Source: RFTU01 sp046094505 (GTDB lineage Bacteria; Pseudomonadota; Gammaproteobacteria; Burkholderiales; Burkholderiaceae_C). Taken from it: a DNA stretch of 64,000 bases. Position 1 is the stretch's first letter; every line of letters starts with the position of its first letter. Below the pieces are notes generated by a model that ran no database searches, had not been told where the DNA came from, and saw only the letters and a list, made by a program, of their open reading frames with translations. This document shows, one piece after another, positions 8,376 to 16,417 of the stretch. Both the position numbers and the translations under genes were made by a program. The DNA is taken from contig JBJTHN010000001.1 in the NCBI GenBank assembly GCA_046094505.1, positions 1 to 64,000 of the forward strand. The letters run 5' to 3'.

Positions 8376-9791
8376 CTAGTGGGCTGCCGGCTCCAGCGCC
8401 TGCAGCAGCTTGGCGTGTACCCCGCCGAAGCCGCCGTTGCTCATGCACAGCAGGTGGTCGCCAGGCCGTGCCACGGCCGCCACCGCCGCCACCAAGTCAT
8501 CGACCGAGGGCAGCACGCGGGCCCGAGGGCCCATGGGCTTGAGGACTTCGGCCGCGTCCCAATCCAGGCCGCCGCTGTGGCAGAAGGCCAGGTCCGCTTC
8601 TTCCAAGGCCCACGGCAACTGGGTCTTCATCGTGCCCAGCTTCATGGTGTTGGAGCGCGGTTCAAACAAGGCCAACACGCGCCCCAGTGCACCGCCCTGT
8701 TGGGCCTGGCGGTCGAGCTGGCGGCGCAGGCCATTGACCGTGGTGCGGATGGCCGTGGGATGGTGGGCAAAGTCGTCGTACACGCAGATGTTGCCGCCGG
8801 CAAGCTGCACCGTGCCCACACACTCCATGCGGCGCTTGACGCTTTCGAAGCGGCTCAGTGACGCACTGGCCTGCTCGGGGCTCACGCCCACGGACTCGGC
8901 CGCGGCAATGGCGGCCAGCGCATTGAGCTGGTTGTGCTCGCCGCTGAGGCTCCACTCCACACGCCCCACCTTCAAGGCGCCGCGCAGCACATCAAAGGCC
9001 TGGGGTTCACCGCGCGCGCGCAGGCAGCCGGCTTCTTCCTTCTGGCAGCCAAAGCGTTGAACGCGGCTCCAGGCGCCCCGTGCCAGCACGCGGGCCAGTG
9101 CGGGTTCGCGGGCGTTGACCACCAGGGTTCCGGACGACGGTACGGTGCGCACGAGGTGGTGGAACTGGGTTTCGATGGCCTGCAGGTCGGCAAAGATGTC
9201 GGCGTGGTCGTACTCGAGGTTGTTGAGCACTGCGGTTCGGGCCTGGTAGTGCACGAACTTGCTGCGCTTGTCGAAGAACGCGGTGTCGTACTCGTCGGCT
9301 TCGATGACGAACAGGGGCCGTGCTTGCCCAGCGGCGTGGCCGCCCAAGCGAGCCGAAACCCCAAAGTTCGCCGGCACGCCACCCACCAAGAAGCCCGGCT
9401 GCAGGCCCGCGGCCTCCAGGATCCACGCCAGCATGGCGGTGGCGGTGGTTTTGCCGTGTGTGCCAGCCACCGCCAACACATGGCGGCCCCGCAGCACCTG
9501 TTCGCTCAGCCACTGCGGGCCGCTGGTGCAGGGCAGGCCGGCATCCAGAATCGCCTCCATCAGCGGGTTGCCCCGTGAGACCACATTGCCCACCACGAAC
9601 AGGTCGGGCTTGAGCGCGAGCTGCTCGGGGCCGTAGCCTTCGATGAGGTCGATTCCCAAGGCCCGCAGCTGGTCGCTCATGGGCGGATACACCCCGCGGT
9701 CGCAGCCGGTGACCTGGTGACCAGCCTCACGCGCCAAAGCGGCCAGGCCGCCCATAAAGGTGCCGCAGATGCCCAGGATGTGGATGTGCAT
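8376..9791 (-). CDS. mpl: UDP-N-acetylmuramate:L-Ala-gamma-D-Glu-meso-Dap ligase Mpl
   Basis: Mpl reattaches the tripeptide released from old peptidoglycan to UDP-MurNAc, in the murein recycling pathway (cytoplasm). The 471-residue length fits. The N-terminal MHIHILGICGTFMGGLA is diagnostic of Mpl against MurC. The ATP loop GTHGKTTATAM is at about 110-120. EADEYDTAFFDKRSKF and the EHNQLNALAA block follow. It is separated from hemL by 30 bp and from the metalloprotease start by 88 bp, so it probably begins or belongs to the same minus-strand transcript. With mtgA nearby it gives the left block a cell-wall theme. Confidence 0.96.
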   Translation of the reverse strand: MHIHILGICGTFMGGLAALAREAGHQVTGCDRGVYPPMSDQLRALGIDLIEGYGPEQLALKPDLFVVGNVVSRGNPLMEAILDAGLPCTSGPQWLSEQVLRGRHVLAVAGTHGKTTATAMLAWILEAAGLQPGFLVGGVPANFGVSARLGGHAAGQARPLFVIEADEYDTAFFDKRSKFVHYQARTAVLNNLEYDHADIFADLQAIETQFHHLVRTVPSSGTLVVNAREPALARVLARGAWSRVQRFGCQKEEAGCLRARGEPQAFDVLRGALKVGRVEWSLSGEHNQLNALAAIAAAESVGVSPEQASASLSRFESVKRRMECVGTVQLAGGNICVYDDFAHHPTAIRTTVNGLRRQLDRQAQQGGALGRVLALFEPRSNTMKLGTMKTQLPWALEEADLAFCHSGGLDWDAAEVLKPMGPRARVLPSVDDLVAAVAAVARPGDHLLCMSNGGFGGVHAKLLQALEPAAH

Positions 9792-9821
9792 GGTGGCCAG
9801 GCCCGGGTGCAGCAGGGTGCT

Positions 9822-11126
9822 TCAGCCCCGCAGGGCCTTGAACGACTCGCGGGCCGCTTGCAGCGTTTGGTCGATGTCTTGCGCGCTGTGCGCGGCGCTG
9901 ACAAAGCCGGCTTCGTACAGGGCGGGCGCCAGGTACACGCCTTGCTCAAGCATGCCGTGGAAGAAGCGGTTGAAGCGCTCTTTGTCGGTCGTCATCACCG
10001 TGGGGTAGTCCTGCGGCAACTGGTCGTGGAAGAAGAAGCCAAACATGCCGCCCTCGCTGTCGCCGCACAGGGGGATGCCGGCTTCGCGCGCCGCGCCCAC
10101 CAGGCCCTCAACCAGTGTGCGCGTGCGCTGGGCCAGCGCATCGAAGAAGCCCGGATTGGCGATTTCGCGCAGCGTGGCCAAGCCGCAGGCGGTGGCCACT
10201 GGGTTGCCCGACAGGGTTCCAGCCTGGTACACCGGACCCAGGGGGGCCAGCTGTGACATCACTGCGCGCGAGCCACCAAAGGCCGCCAGGGGCATGCCAC
10301 CGCCAATGACCTTGCCAAACACGCTCATGTCCGGCGCGAAGCCCGGGATCAGCCGCGCATACACGCTCTGCGCGCCGCCCAGGGCCACGCGAAAGCCGCT
10401 CATGACCTCATCGAAGACGAGCAGGGCCCCGTGTGCGGTGCACAACTCGCGCAGTCGGGTCATGAAGGGCACGGAGGCGCGAACGAAATTCATGTTGCCC
10501 GCGATGGGCTCCACCATCACGCAGGCCAGGTCGTGGCCGTGTTCGGCAAAGGCCGCGTCCAGGGCCGCCACGTCGTTGTAGGGCAGCACAATGGTGTGCT
10601 GTACCACCTCAGCCGGCACGCCGGCGCTGGTGGGGTTGCCAAAAGTGGCCAACCCAGAGCCGGCCTTGACCAGCAGTGCATCGGCATGGCCGTGGTAGCA
10701 GCCCTCGAACTTGATAAGGCGGTTGCGCCCGGTGGCGCCGCGGGCCAGTCGGATGGCGCTCATGGCTGCCTCGGTGCCGGAGCTCACCAGTCGAACCTGT
10801 TGCAGCCCCGGAACGAGGGCAATGATGGCCTCGGCCAGCTCAATCTCGCGCTCGGTGGGTGCGCCAAAGCTCAGGCCATCGGCGGCGGCCTGCCGCACCG
10901 CTTCCAAGACGGCCGGGTGGCCGTGGCCCAGGATCATGGGACCCCAGGATCCGATGTAGTCGATGTAGCGCTTTCCCTCGGCGTCCCACATGTAGGCGCC
11001 CTGGGCACGGGCCATGAAGCGCGGCGTGCCCCCCACGGCGCGGAAGGCCCGCACGGGGGAGTTCACTCCGCCGGGAATCACGCGCTGCGCGCGCTCGAAC
11101 AGGCCAGCGTTGGTCTTGTCGGTCAT
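9822..11126 (-). CDS. hemL: Glutamate-1-semialdehyde 2,1-aminomutase HemL
   Basis: HemL converts glutamate-1-semialdehyde to 5-aminolevulinate, the second committed step of the C5 route to tetrapyrroles, using PLP/PMP. The 434-residue length is typical. The N-terminus GGVNSPVRAF is characteristic. The PLP-binding Asp lies in LLVFDEVMSGFR (about D239), and the Schiff-base Lys is in VFGKVIGGGMPL (about K272). HSAQDIDQTL near the C-terminus is also conserved. A purine-rich GGAAGAG precedes the ATG. It is followed by mpl and preceded by the ThiD-like gene. Confidence 0.97.
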   Translation of the reverse strand: MTDKTNAGLFERAQRVIPGGVNSPVRAFRAVGGTPRFMARAQGAYMWDAEGKRYIDYIGSWGPMILGHGHPAVLEAVRQAAADGLSFGAPTEREIELAEAIIALVPGLQQVRLVSSGTEAAMSAIRLARGATGRNRLIKFEGCYHGHADALLVKAGSGLATFGNPTSAGVPAEVVQHTIVLPYNDVAALDAAFAEHGHDLACVMVEPIAGNMNFVRASVPFMTRLRELCTAHGALLVFDEVMSGFRVALGGAQSVYARLIPGFAPDMSVFGKVIGGGMPLAAFGGSRAVMSQLAPLGPVYQAGTLSGNPVATACGLATLREIANPGFFDALAQRTRTLVEGLVGAAREAGIPLCGDSEGGMFGFFFHDQLPQDYPTVMTTDKERFNRFFHGMLEQGVYLAPALYEAGFVSAAHSAQDIDQTLQAARESFKALRG

Positions 11127-11165
11127 GGGCTCTTCCTATCCACGGCGATGCTGCTGCGGCGCCAC

Positions 11166-12125
11166 TCAATGCATGCGCTTGGGTCCGCGGGCCTGCCCCG
11201 GGTCTTCCAGACCACCGGGGCCACCGAAAGGCTCGTCGCCATCCTCGCCCTCGTCTTCCGGGGGCACCGCCCAGAAGAAGCGGTCGGGTACCACCTGGCC
11301 CATGCCGGGGCGAAAGCCCGCGTCGAGGCTTTGGTCCAGGAAGGACAGGGCTTCCGACACGGCGCTGGGCAGGTCGGCGCCCGAAGCCAGGAGGGCGGCC
11401 AAGGCGGCCGACAGCGTTTCCCCAGCCCCAAGGAAGGACGCTTCAAAGCGCTCGAACTTCTCGCCGCAGATGGCGCCACTGGCACTGGACAACACGTTGT
11501 CGATGAAGCCTTCCTGTGCGCGAGCGGGCAGCACGATTCCGGTGACCAGCACATGGCGCGCACCGTGTTCGGCTGCAGCCACGGCCAGCTCGCGGGTGGA
11601 CGGCGGCCGCTCGCTGTCCCACTCGGGCAGCAGGAAGTCGGTCAGTGTCTTTTGGTTGCCCACCAGGACTTCAGCCGAGGGCAGGATCAACTCGCGGTAC
11701 GCGTCCAGGTAGGCCGCATGCTCGTCCTCGTCCATCCAACCCACGGCCGGCATGTAGGCCACCAAGGGCACGTCCGGGTAGTCCGACAGGATTTCAGCCA
11801 CGGCACTCACGTTTTCCGCTGAGCCCAGGAAACCCACCTTCCACGCGGCGATCGAGATGTCCTCCAGCACCGTGCGGGCCTGCTCGGCCACCGCATCGGC
11901 TTCGATCACGTGTTGGTCGAACACCTCGGCGGTGTCCCGCATCACCAGGGTGGCCACCACGGGCAGGCCGTGTGCTCCCATGGCGGCAAATGTGGCGATG
12001 TCGCCGCCCAGGCCCCCGGCGCCGGTGGCCTCGCTGGCATTGAAGCTCAGAACATTGGCCGGTGCAGCCTCGGGCTCTTGTGCGGCGGCGTCGTCGGCGC
12101 CCGTCGGTGGGAGTTGATCGCTCAT
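11166..12125 (-). CDS. thiD: Divergent ThiD-like kinase (hydroxymethylpyrimidine kinase family)
   Basis: This 319-residue ribokinase-fold protein would be named bifunctional HMP/HMP-P kinase by overall similarity. Several ThiD hallmarks are altered. The substrate loop reads ATGAGGLGGDI (about 33-43) in place of SGGAGIQAD. The usual PNxxE segment reads VGNQKTL (about 155-161). The anion-hole/catalytic motif reads GAGETLSAA (about 233-241), whereas ThiD has GTGCTxSAA and ribokinases have GAGD. It also has a 22-residue acidic N-terminal lead and an acidic Gly/Pro-rich tail. It faces away from the rubredoxin gene and sits 39 bp upstream of hemL. Thiamine function is an inference. Confidence 0.7.
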   Translation of the reverse strand: MSDQLPPTGADDAAAQEPEAAPANVLSFNASEATGAGGLGGDIATFAAMGAHGLPVVATLVMRDTAEVFDQHVIEADAVAEQARTVLEDISIAAWKVGFLGSAENVSAVAEILSDYPDVPLVAYMPAVGWMDEDEHAAYLDAYRELILPSAEVLVGNQKTLTDFLLPEWDSERPPSTRELAVAAAEHGARHVLVTGIVLPARAQEGFIDNVLSSASGAICGEKFERFEASFLGAGETLSAALAALLASGADLPSAVSEALSFLDQSLDAGFRPGMGQVVPDRFFWAVPPEDEGEDGDEPFGGPGGLEDPGQARGPKRMH

Positions 12126-12233
12126 GTGCTGGGTGTCACGCTGTCATTCGGCCGGCGCGGCATGAAGCTGGGCCGTGGTGCATGACTAGAATTCAGCAAT
12201 CATTGTAGTGACGGTTCCCGCCGGTCCAAGACC

Positions 12234-12407
12234 ATGTCTGAAAGCAAAACCTGGATGTGCCTCATTTGTGGCTGGATTTACGACGAGGCCGCCGGTGATC
12301 CGGAGCACGGCATTGCGCCGGGTACCGCTTGGGCCGACGTTCCGATGAACTGGACCTGCCCGGAGTGCGGGGCGCGCAAAGAAGATTTCGAGATGGTTCA
12401 GATCTGA
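12234..12407 (+). CDS. rubA: Rubredoxin
   Basis: This 57-residue protein carries the two CxxC iron knuckles MCLICGWIYDEAAG and WTCPECGARKEDF, which ligate one Fe(S-Cys)4 centre for single-electron transfer. The length and the spacing of 29 residues between the knuckles match classical rubredoxins. Its redox partner is not visible here; no rubredoxin reductase or alkane hydroxylase is adjacent. It is divergent from the ThiD-like gene across about 108 bp that holds a TAGAAT hexamer at 12187-12192 as a possible -10 element, with no good -35. The photolyase gene converges on it 15 bp downstream. Confidence 0.95.
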   Translation: MSESKTWMCLICGWIYDEAAGDPEHGIAPGTAWADVPMNWTCPECGARKEDFEMVQI

Positions 12408-12422
12408 GGCCAGCCCGGCGCT

Positions 12423-13919
12423 TCAGGCCTTGTTCTTGACAACGGCGTAGCGCTCCAACGTGGCCTGACGCGCCACGTCATGTTGAACGATGGGCAGCGG
12501 ATAGTCGCGCCCAAGCACCACGCCTGCCGCCGCCAGGTCCAAGGGCCGCGCCTGCCAAGGCGCGTGCAGCGCGGAGTCGGGCAGGCCCTTGAGCGCGGGC
12601 AGGTAGCGGCGGATGAATTGCCCCTTGGGGTCGAACTTTTCGCTTTGGCTCACCGGGTTGAAGATCCGGAAGTAGGGCTGTGCATCGCAGCCGCTGGAGG
12701 CCGCCCACTGCCAGCCGCCGTTGTTGGCGGCCAGGTCGAAGTCAATGAGCTTCTCGGCAAAGTAGGCCTCACCGCGGCGCCAGTCGATGCCCAGGTCCTT
12801 GATCAGAAAGCTCGACACCACCATCCGCAGCCGGTTGTGCATCCAGCCGGTCTGGTTGATCTGGTGCATGGCCGCGTCCACCAGGGGATAGCCGGTGCGG
12901 CCTTCGCACCAGGCTTCGAAGTGGGCTTGGGCTTGGGCCCCCGTGGCCCAGGCAATGCGGTCGTATTCGGGCTTGAAAGCACGCTCCACCACGCGGGGGT
13001 GGTGGTGCAGGATCTGGTGGTAGAAATCGCGCCACACCAACTCGGCGAGCCAGCCTTCGGCCCCTTCGGAGCCCGCCTGCGCGCGCGCCCAGGCTTCCCG
13101 GGTCAGCTGCCGAACCGACACCGTGCCAAAGCGCAGGTGGGCCGACAGGTAGCTCGGGCCCTTGACCGCGGGAAAGTCGCGGGTGCGTCGGTACTCGTCG
13201 ATGCGCCCCAAGAAATCCTGCAACAGGCCTTGCGCGCCGCTCATGCCGGTGGGCACCCGAATCTCTTGGGCGCTCAAGGCCTCAAATCCCATCTCCGGCA
13301 GCGTGGGGCAGGGCCTGCGTTGGGCTTGAGGCACCGGCGCCAAGGCGCCGGCCAGCGGCTGGGTGGGCAATGGCTGCACCGCTTGCGGCTCTTGGGTCAG
13401 CCGTTTGATCCAGGCGTTCTTGTAGGGGGTGAACACACCGTACGGGCCGCCGCTTTGCGTCATCACCTGGCGGCGCTCAAAAACCACATGGTCTTTCACG
13501 CTCACCCACTCGATGCGCTGGCGGGCCAAGGCCTGCAGCACCGCAGCGTCCCGCGCAAGGGCCTGCGGCTCATCGTCGTGGCTGGCCACTACGCGCTGCA
13601 CCCCCAGGGCCGAAGCCAGGGCGGCAATCTCCTGCGAGGCGCGGCCGTGGCGCACGATCAGGCCCACATCGGCAGCGCCCAGCACACCGGCGGCCTGCGC
13701 CCAGGCGCGCAGCGTGGCGTCCACCTCCAACAAGGCCGCGTGTATGAAGGCCACGCGCTGGTCGCGCCGCGGCAAGGCGTCCAAGATGTCGGTGTCAAAC
13801 ACAAAGGCGCACCACACGCGCCGGGCCTGGCTCAGCGCGTGGTGCAGGGCTGCATGGTCTTCACAGCGCAGGTCGCGCCGCAGCCAAACCAGGGCGCTTT
13901 CAAGGGGTTTCGCAGTCAT
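12423..13919 (-). CDS. phrB: Deoxyribodipyrimidine photolyase (class I CPD)
   Basis: This FAD-dependent enzyme reverses UV-induced cyclobutane pyrimidine dimers using blue light. The protein has 498 residues from ATG 13919 (MTAKPLESALVWLRRDLR); the frame is open further upstream but that part lies opposite yqgE. The N-terminal alpha/beta antenna-binding domain starts with VWLRRDLR. The C-terminal FAD domain contains WLAELVWRDFYHQIL, TGYPLVDAAMHQINQTGWMH and NRLRMVVSSFLIKDL, which are photolyase signatures. The Asn/Trp-rich NNGGWQWAAS block also favours a photolyase over a DASH cryptochrome. It is divergent from yqgE. Confidence 0.94.
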   Translation of the reverse strand: MTAKPLESALVWLRRDLRCEDHAALHHALSQARRVWCAFVFDTDILDALPRRDQRVAFIHAALLEVDATLRAWAQAAGVLGAADVGLIVRHGRASQEIAALASALGVQRVVASHDDEPQALARDAAVLQALARQRIEWVSVKDHVVFERRQVMTQSGGPYGVFTPYKNAWIKRLTQEPQAVQPLPTQPLAGALAPVPQAQRRPCPTLPEMGFEALSAQEIRVPTGMSGAQGLLQDFLGRIDEYRRTRDFPAVKGPSYLSAHLRFGTVSVRQLTREAWARAQAGSEGAEGWLAELVWRDFYHQILHHHPRVVERAFKPEYDRIAWATGAQAQAHFEAWCEGRTGYPLVDAAMHQINQTGWMHNRLRMVVSSFLIKDLGIDWRRGEAYFAEKLIDFDLAANNGGWQWAASSGCDAQPYFRIFNPVSQSEKFDPKGQFIRRYLPALKGLPDSALHAPWQARPLDLAAAGVVLGRDYPLPIVQHDVARQATLERYAVVKNKA

Positions 13920-13952
13920 GCCTTGCAGTATCGAACAGCATAGAATTCGGGC

Positions 13953-14534
13953 ATGGCAGGCCAGCCGATCAACCTCACAAACCAGTTCCTGATTGCCATG
14001 CCCGGCATGGCTGATGAGCGCTTTGCCGGAACGGTGGTGTACCTGTGTGAGCACAACGACCGCGGCGCCCTGGGCTTGGTCATCAACAAGCCCATCGACA
14101 TCACCCTGCCCAGCCTCTTCGAAAAGGTGGACCTCCACTTGGGGCGCGACGACCTGCACGATTCCCCCGTGTACTTCGGCGGCCCGGTTCAAACCGAGCG
14201 CGGTTTCGTGTTGCACGAGCGTGTGGGCACCGAGGAAAGCCCCTACCACTCCACCCTGGCCATCCCCGGGGCTCAGGTGGAAATGACCACCAGCCGCGAC
14301 GTGCTGGAGGCCCTGTCCAGCGGCGCCGGTCCCCGCAGGGTCTTGGTCACGCTGGGCTACAGCGGCTGGGGTGCAGGGCAGTTGGAAGATGAGATCGGCC
14401 GCAACGGTTGGCTCACGGTCGAGGCCGAACCCTCTGTGATCTTCGACACGCCCATTGAGCAGCGCTACCAGAAGGCCCTGTCCTTGCTGGGCATCGACCC
14501 ACGCATGCTCAGCCAGGAGGCCGGGCACGCATGA
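13953..14534 (+). CDS. yqgE: YqgE/AlgH family protein (UPF0301)
   Basis: The 193-residue protein opens with LTNQFLIAMPGMADERFAGTVVYLCEH and continues with GALGLVINKP, both hallmarks of UPF0301. The molecular role is unresolved; the Pseudomonas homologue AlgH was linked to alginate regulation. A TAGAAT hexamer at 13941-13946 ends only six bases before the ATG, leaving no room for a conventional ribosome-binding site if transcription starts there. Its 3' end overlaps ruvX as ATGA. This begins the conserved Burkholderiales run yqgE-ruvX-pyrR-pyrB-pyrC'. Confidence 0.94.
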   Translation: MAGQPINLTNQFLIAMPGMADERFAGTVVYLCEHNDRGALGLVINKPIDITLPSLFEKVDLHLGRDDLHDSPVYFGGPVQTERGFVLHERVGTEESPYHSTLAIPGAQVEMTTSRDVLEALSSGAGPRRVLVTLGYSGWGAGQLEDEIGRNGWLTVEAEPSVIFDTPIEQRYQKALSLLGIDPRMLSQEAGHA

Positions 14535-14947
14535 GCGGGGCGGCACCCGAGCTGCCCCAGCGCCCGGCGCGTTCCTATTTGGCTTTTGACTACGGGCTCA
14601 AGCGCGTGGGCGTGGCCACAGGCAACACGGTTCTGTGCCGCGCACAGGCCCTCCAGACCCTGCACGAACTGGGCGACCAGCGGTTTGCCGCCATCGAGCA
14701 GCTGGTGCGGGAGTGGCAACCCGATGCCCTGGTGGTGGGGGTGCCCTTCCACCCCGACGGCGCCCCCCACGCGAACACCCAACGGGCCCAGCGCTTTGCC
14801 CGCCGCCTGCAGGGACGCACCGGTCTGCCGGTGTACGAGGTGGACGAGCGCTACAGCACGGTTGCGGCACAGGCCGATGGCGCCCACGACCTGGACGCGG
14901 CCGCCGCTGCGGTGATACTTCAACAGTTTCTGGATCAGCAAGCATGA
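14531..14947 (+). CDS. ruvX: Putative pre-16S rRNA nuclease / RuvX (YqgF)
   Basis: This 138-residue RNase H-fold protein belongs to the YqgF family, implicated in 16S rRNA 5'-end maturation and earlier proposed as a Holliday junction resolvase. The first catalytic Asp is in LAFDYGLKRVGVA near residues 18-30. The central VVGVPFHPDG segment and VYEVDERYST supply the other conserved acidic positions, and HDLDAAAAAVILQQFLD closes the fold. The start ATG overlaps the yqgE stop, and its TGA overlaps the pyrR start, so the three genes are translationally linked. Confidence 0.93.
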   Translation: MSGAAPELPQRPARSYLAFDYGLKRVGVATGNTVLCRAQALQTLHELGDQRFAAIEQLVREWQPDALVVGVPFHPDGAPHANTQRAQRFARRLQGRTGLPVYEVDERYSTVAAQADGAHDLDAAAAAVILQQFLDQQA

Positions 14948-15456
14948 CCCAACTCGCTCTGGACGCCGAAGCGCTCTACCAACAGCTGTGCCACCAGGTT
15001 GGCGCTCTGGTGCAGGCCTCAGGCCCGGCCAGCGTGGGCCTGGTTGGCATCTGGTCGGGTGGCGCCTGGCTGGCCGAACGGCTGCACAAGGACCTGGCCC
15101 TGCCCGGCGCTGCCGGCAGCCTGAGCATCACCTTGCACCGTGACGACTATGCCGAGCGTGGGCTGGGCAGCACCGCCGGCGCCACGCGTCTGCCCTTCGA
15201 CGTCGAGGGCCGGCACATCATCCTGGTGGACGACGTGCTGTTCACCGGCCGCACCATCCGAGCCGCGCTCAACGAGCTTTTCGATTTCGGGCGCCCCGCA
15301 CGGGTGAGCCTGGCGGTGCTGGTGGACCGTGGCGGGCGCGAGCTGCCGGTGGAGGCGCAGTGCGCCGCTGTGCGGCTGACGCTGCCGGCGGCCCAGCGCC
15401 TGTCCTTGGCGCAGGACGCCCAGGGCCGATTGACCTTTGCCGTGGAGGGCGTGTGA
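14944..15456 (+). CDS. pyrR: PyrR, pyr operon regulator / uracil phosphoribosyltransferase
   Basis: This 170-residue type I phosphoribosyltransferase-fold protein carries the PRPP-binding loop IILVDDVLFTGRTIRAAL at about 96-113, the strongest PyrR signature. The N-terminal ALYQQLCHQV and VGIWSGGAWLAERL segments fit PyrR. In Gram-positive bacteria PyrR controls RNA attenuation; in proteobacteria the homologues often act mainly as UPRTase. No attenuator hairpin is visible in the two bases between pyrR and pyrB, so any regulation must act upstream. I chose ATG 14944, which overlaps the ruvX stop. Confidence 0.92.
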   Translation: MTQLALDAEALYQQLCHQVGALVQASGPASVGLVGIWSGGAWLAERLHKDLALPGAAGSLSITLHRDDYAERGLGSTAGATRLPFDVEGRHIILVDDVLFTGRTIRAALNELFDFGRPARVSLAVLVDRGGRELPVEAQCAAVRLTLPAAQRLSLAQDAQGRLTFAVEGV

Positions 15457-15458
15457 AC

Positions 15459-16412
15459 ATGCGCAACCCCCAGCTCAACCGACACGGTGAACTCATCCAC
15501 CTCTTGTCCATTGAGGGCTTGCCCAAGGCGGTCCTGAACCACATCCTGGACACCGCCGGCACCTTCCTGTCGGTGCACGAGCGGGAAGTGAAGAAGGTGC
15601 CACTGCTGCGTGGCAAGAGCGTGTTCAACCTCTTCTTCGAAAACAGCACGCGAACCCGAACCACGTTCGAAATTGCGGCCAAGCGGCTGAGCGCGGACGT
15701 GATCAACCTGGACATCGCACGCAGCAGTGCAGCCAAGGGCGAAAGCCTGCTCGACACGATTGCCAACCTGAGCGCGATGCACGCCGACATGTTCGTGGTG
15801 CGCCACAGCGAGTCGGGTGCGCCGTACCTGATCGCCCAGCACTGCGCGCCCCATGTGCATGTGGTCAACGCCGGTGATGGCCGCCACGCGCACCCCACCC
15901 AGGGCCTGCTGGACATGTACACCATCCGGCACTACAAGAAAGACTTCAGCAACCTGACGGTGGCCATCGTGGGCGACATCGTGCACTCGCGGGTGGCGCG
16001 CTCTGACATTCATGCCCTGACCACGCTGGGCGTGCCGGAGATCCGCGCCGTCGGGCCCAAGACCCTGGTGACACCCGACTTGAAGTCCATGGGGGTTCGG
16101 GTGTGCCACGACATGGCCGAGGGCATCCGCGGCGCCGATGTGATCATCATGCTGCGCCTGCAAAACGAGCGCATGAGCGGCGCGATGCTGCCCAGCTCGG
16201 CCGAGTTCTTCAAGAACTTCGGCCTGACGCCTGAAAAGCTGGCCCTGGCCAAGCCCGATGTCATCGTGATGCACCCCGGACCCATCAACCGAGGGGTGGA
16301 GATCGACTCGGCTGTGGCCGATGGCGAGCACAGCGTGATCCTGCCCCAGGTCACCTTCGGCATCGCCGTGCGCATGGCGGTGATGAGCATCATCGCAGGC
16401 AACGAGGCGTGA
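15459..16412 (+). CDS. pyrB: Aspartate carbamoyltransferase catalytic subunit PyrB
   Basis: PyrB joins carbamoyl phosphate and aspartate to N-carbamoylaspartate, the first committed pyrimidine step. From ATG 15459 the protein has 317 residues. The carbamoyl-phosphate site FENSTRTRTTFE is at about 60-71, HPTQGLLDMY supplies the conserved loop, and MHPGPINRG closes the active site near the C-terminus. No pyrI regulatory-chain gene is present. It is followed directly by a degenerate dihydroorotase, as in Pseudomonas, where the two proteins form a dodecameric complex. The start lies two bases after the pyrR stop. Confidence 0.97.
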   Translation: MRNPQLNRHGELIHLLSIEGLPKAVLNHILDTAGTFLSVHEREVKKVPLLRGKSVFNLFFENSTRTRTTFEIAAKRLSADVINLDIARSSAAKGESLLDTIANLSAMHADMFVVRHSESGAPYLIAQHCAPHVHVVNAGDGRHAHPTQGLLDMYTIRHYKKDFSNLTVAIVGDIVHSRVARSDIHALTTLGVPEIRAVGPKTLVTPDLKSMGVRVCHDMAEGIRGADVIIMLRLQNERMSGAMLPSSAEFFKNFGLTPEKLALAKPDVIVMHPGPINRGVEIDSAVADGEHSVILPQVTFGIAVRMAVMSIIAGNEA

Positions 16413-16417
16413 GCACC

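Noticed and set aside
12423..14546. A longer photolyase starting at 14546
   Set aside because: The extra 209 codons overlap yqgE completely, while MTAKPLESALVWLRRDLR at 13919 is the normal photolyase start.
14944..15460. A PyrR-responsive attenuator between pyrR and pyrB
   Set aside because: Only two bases separate the genes and no terminator/antiterminator pair is visible.
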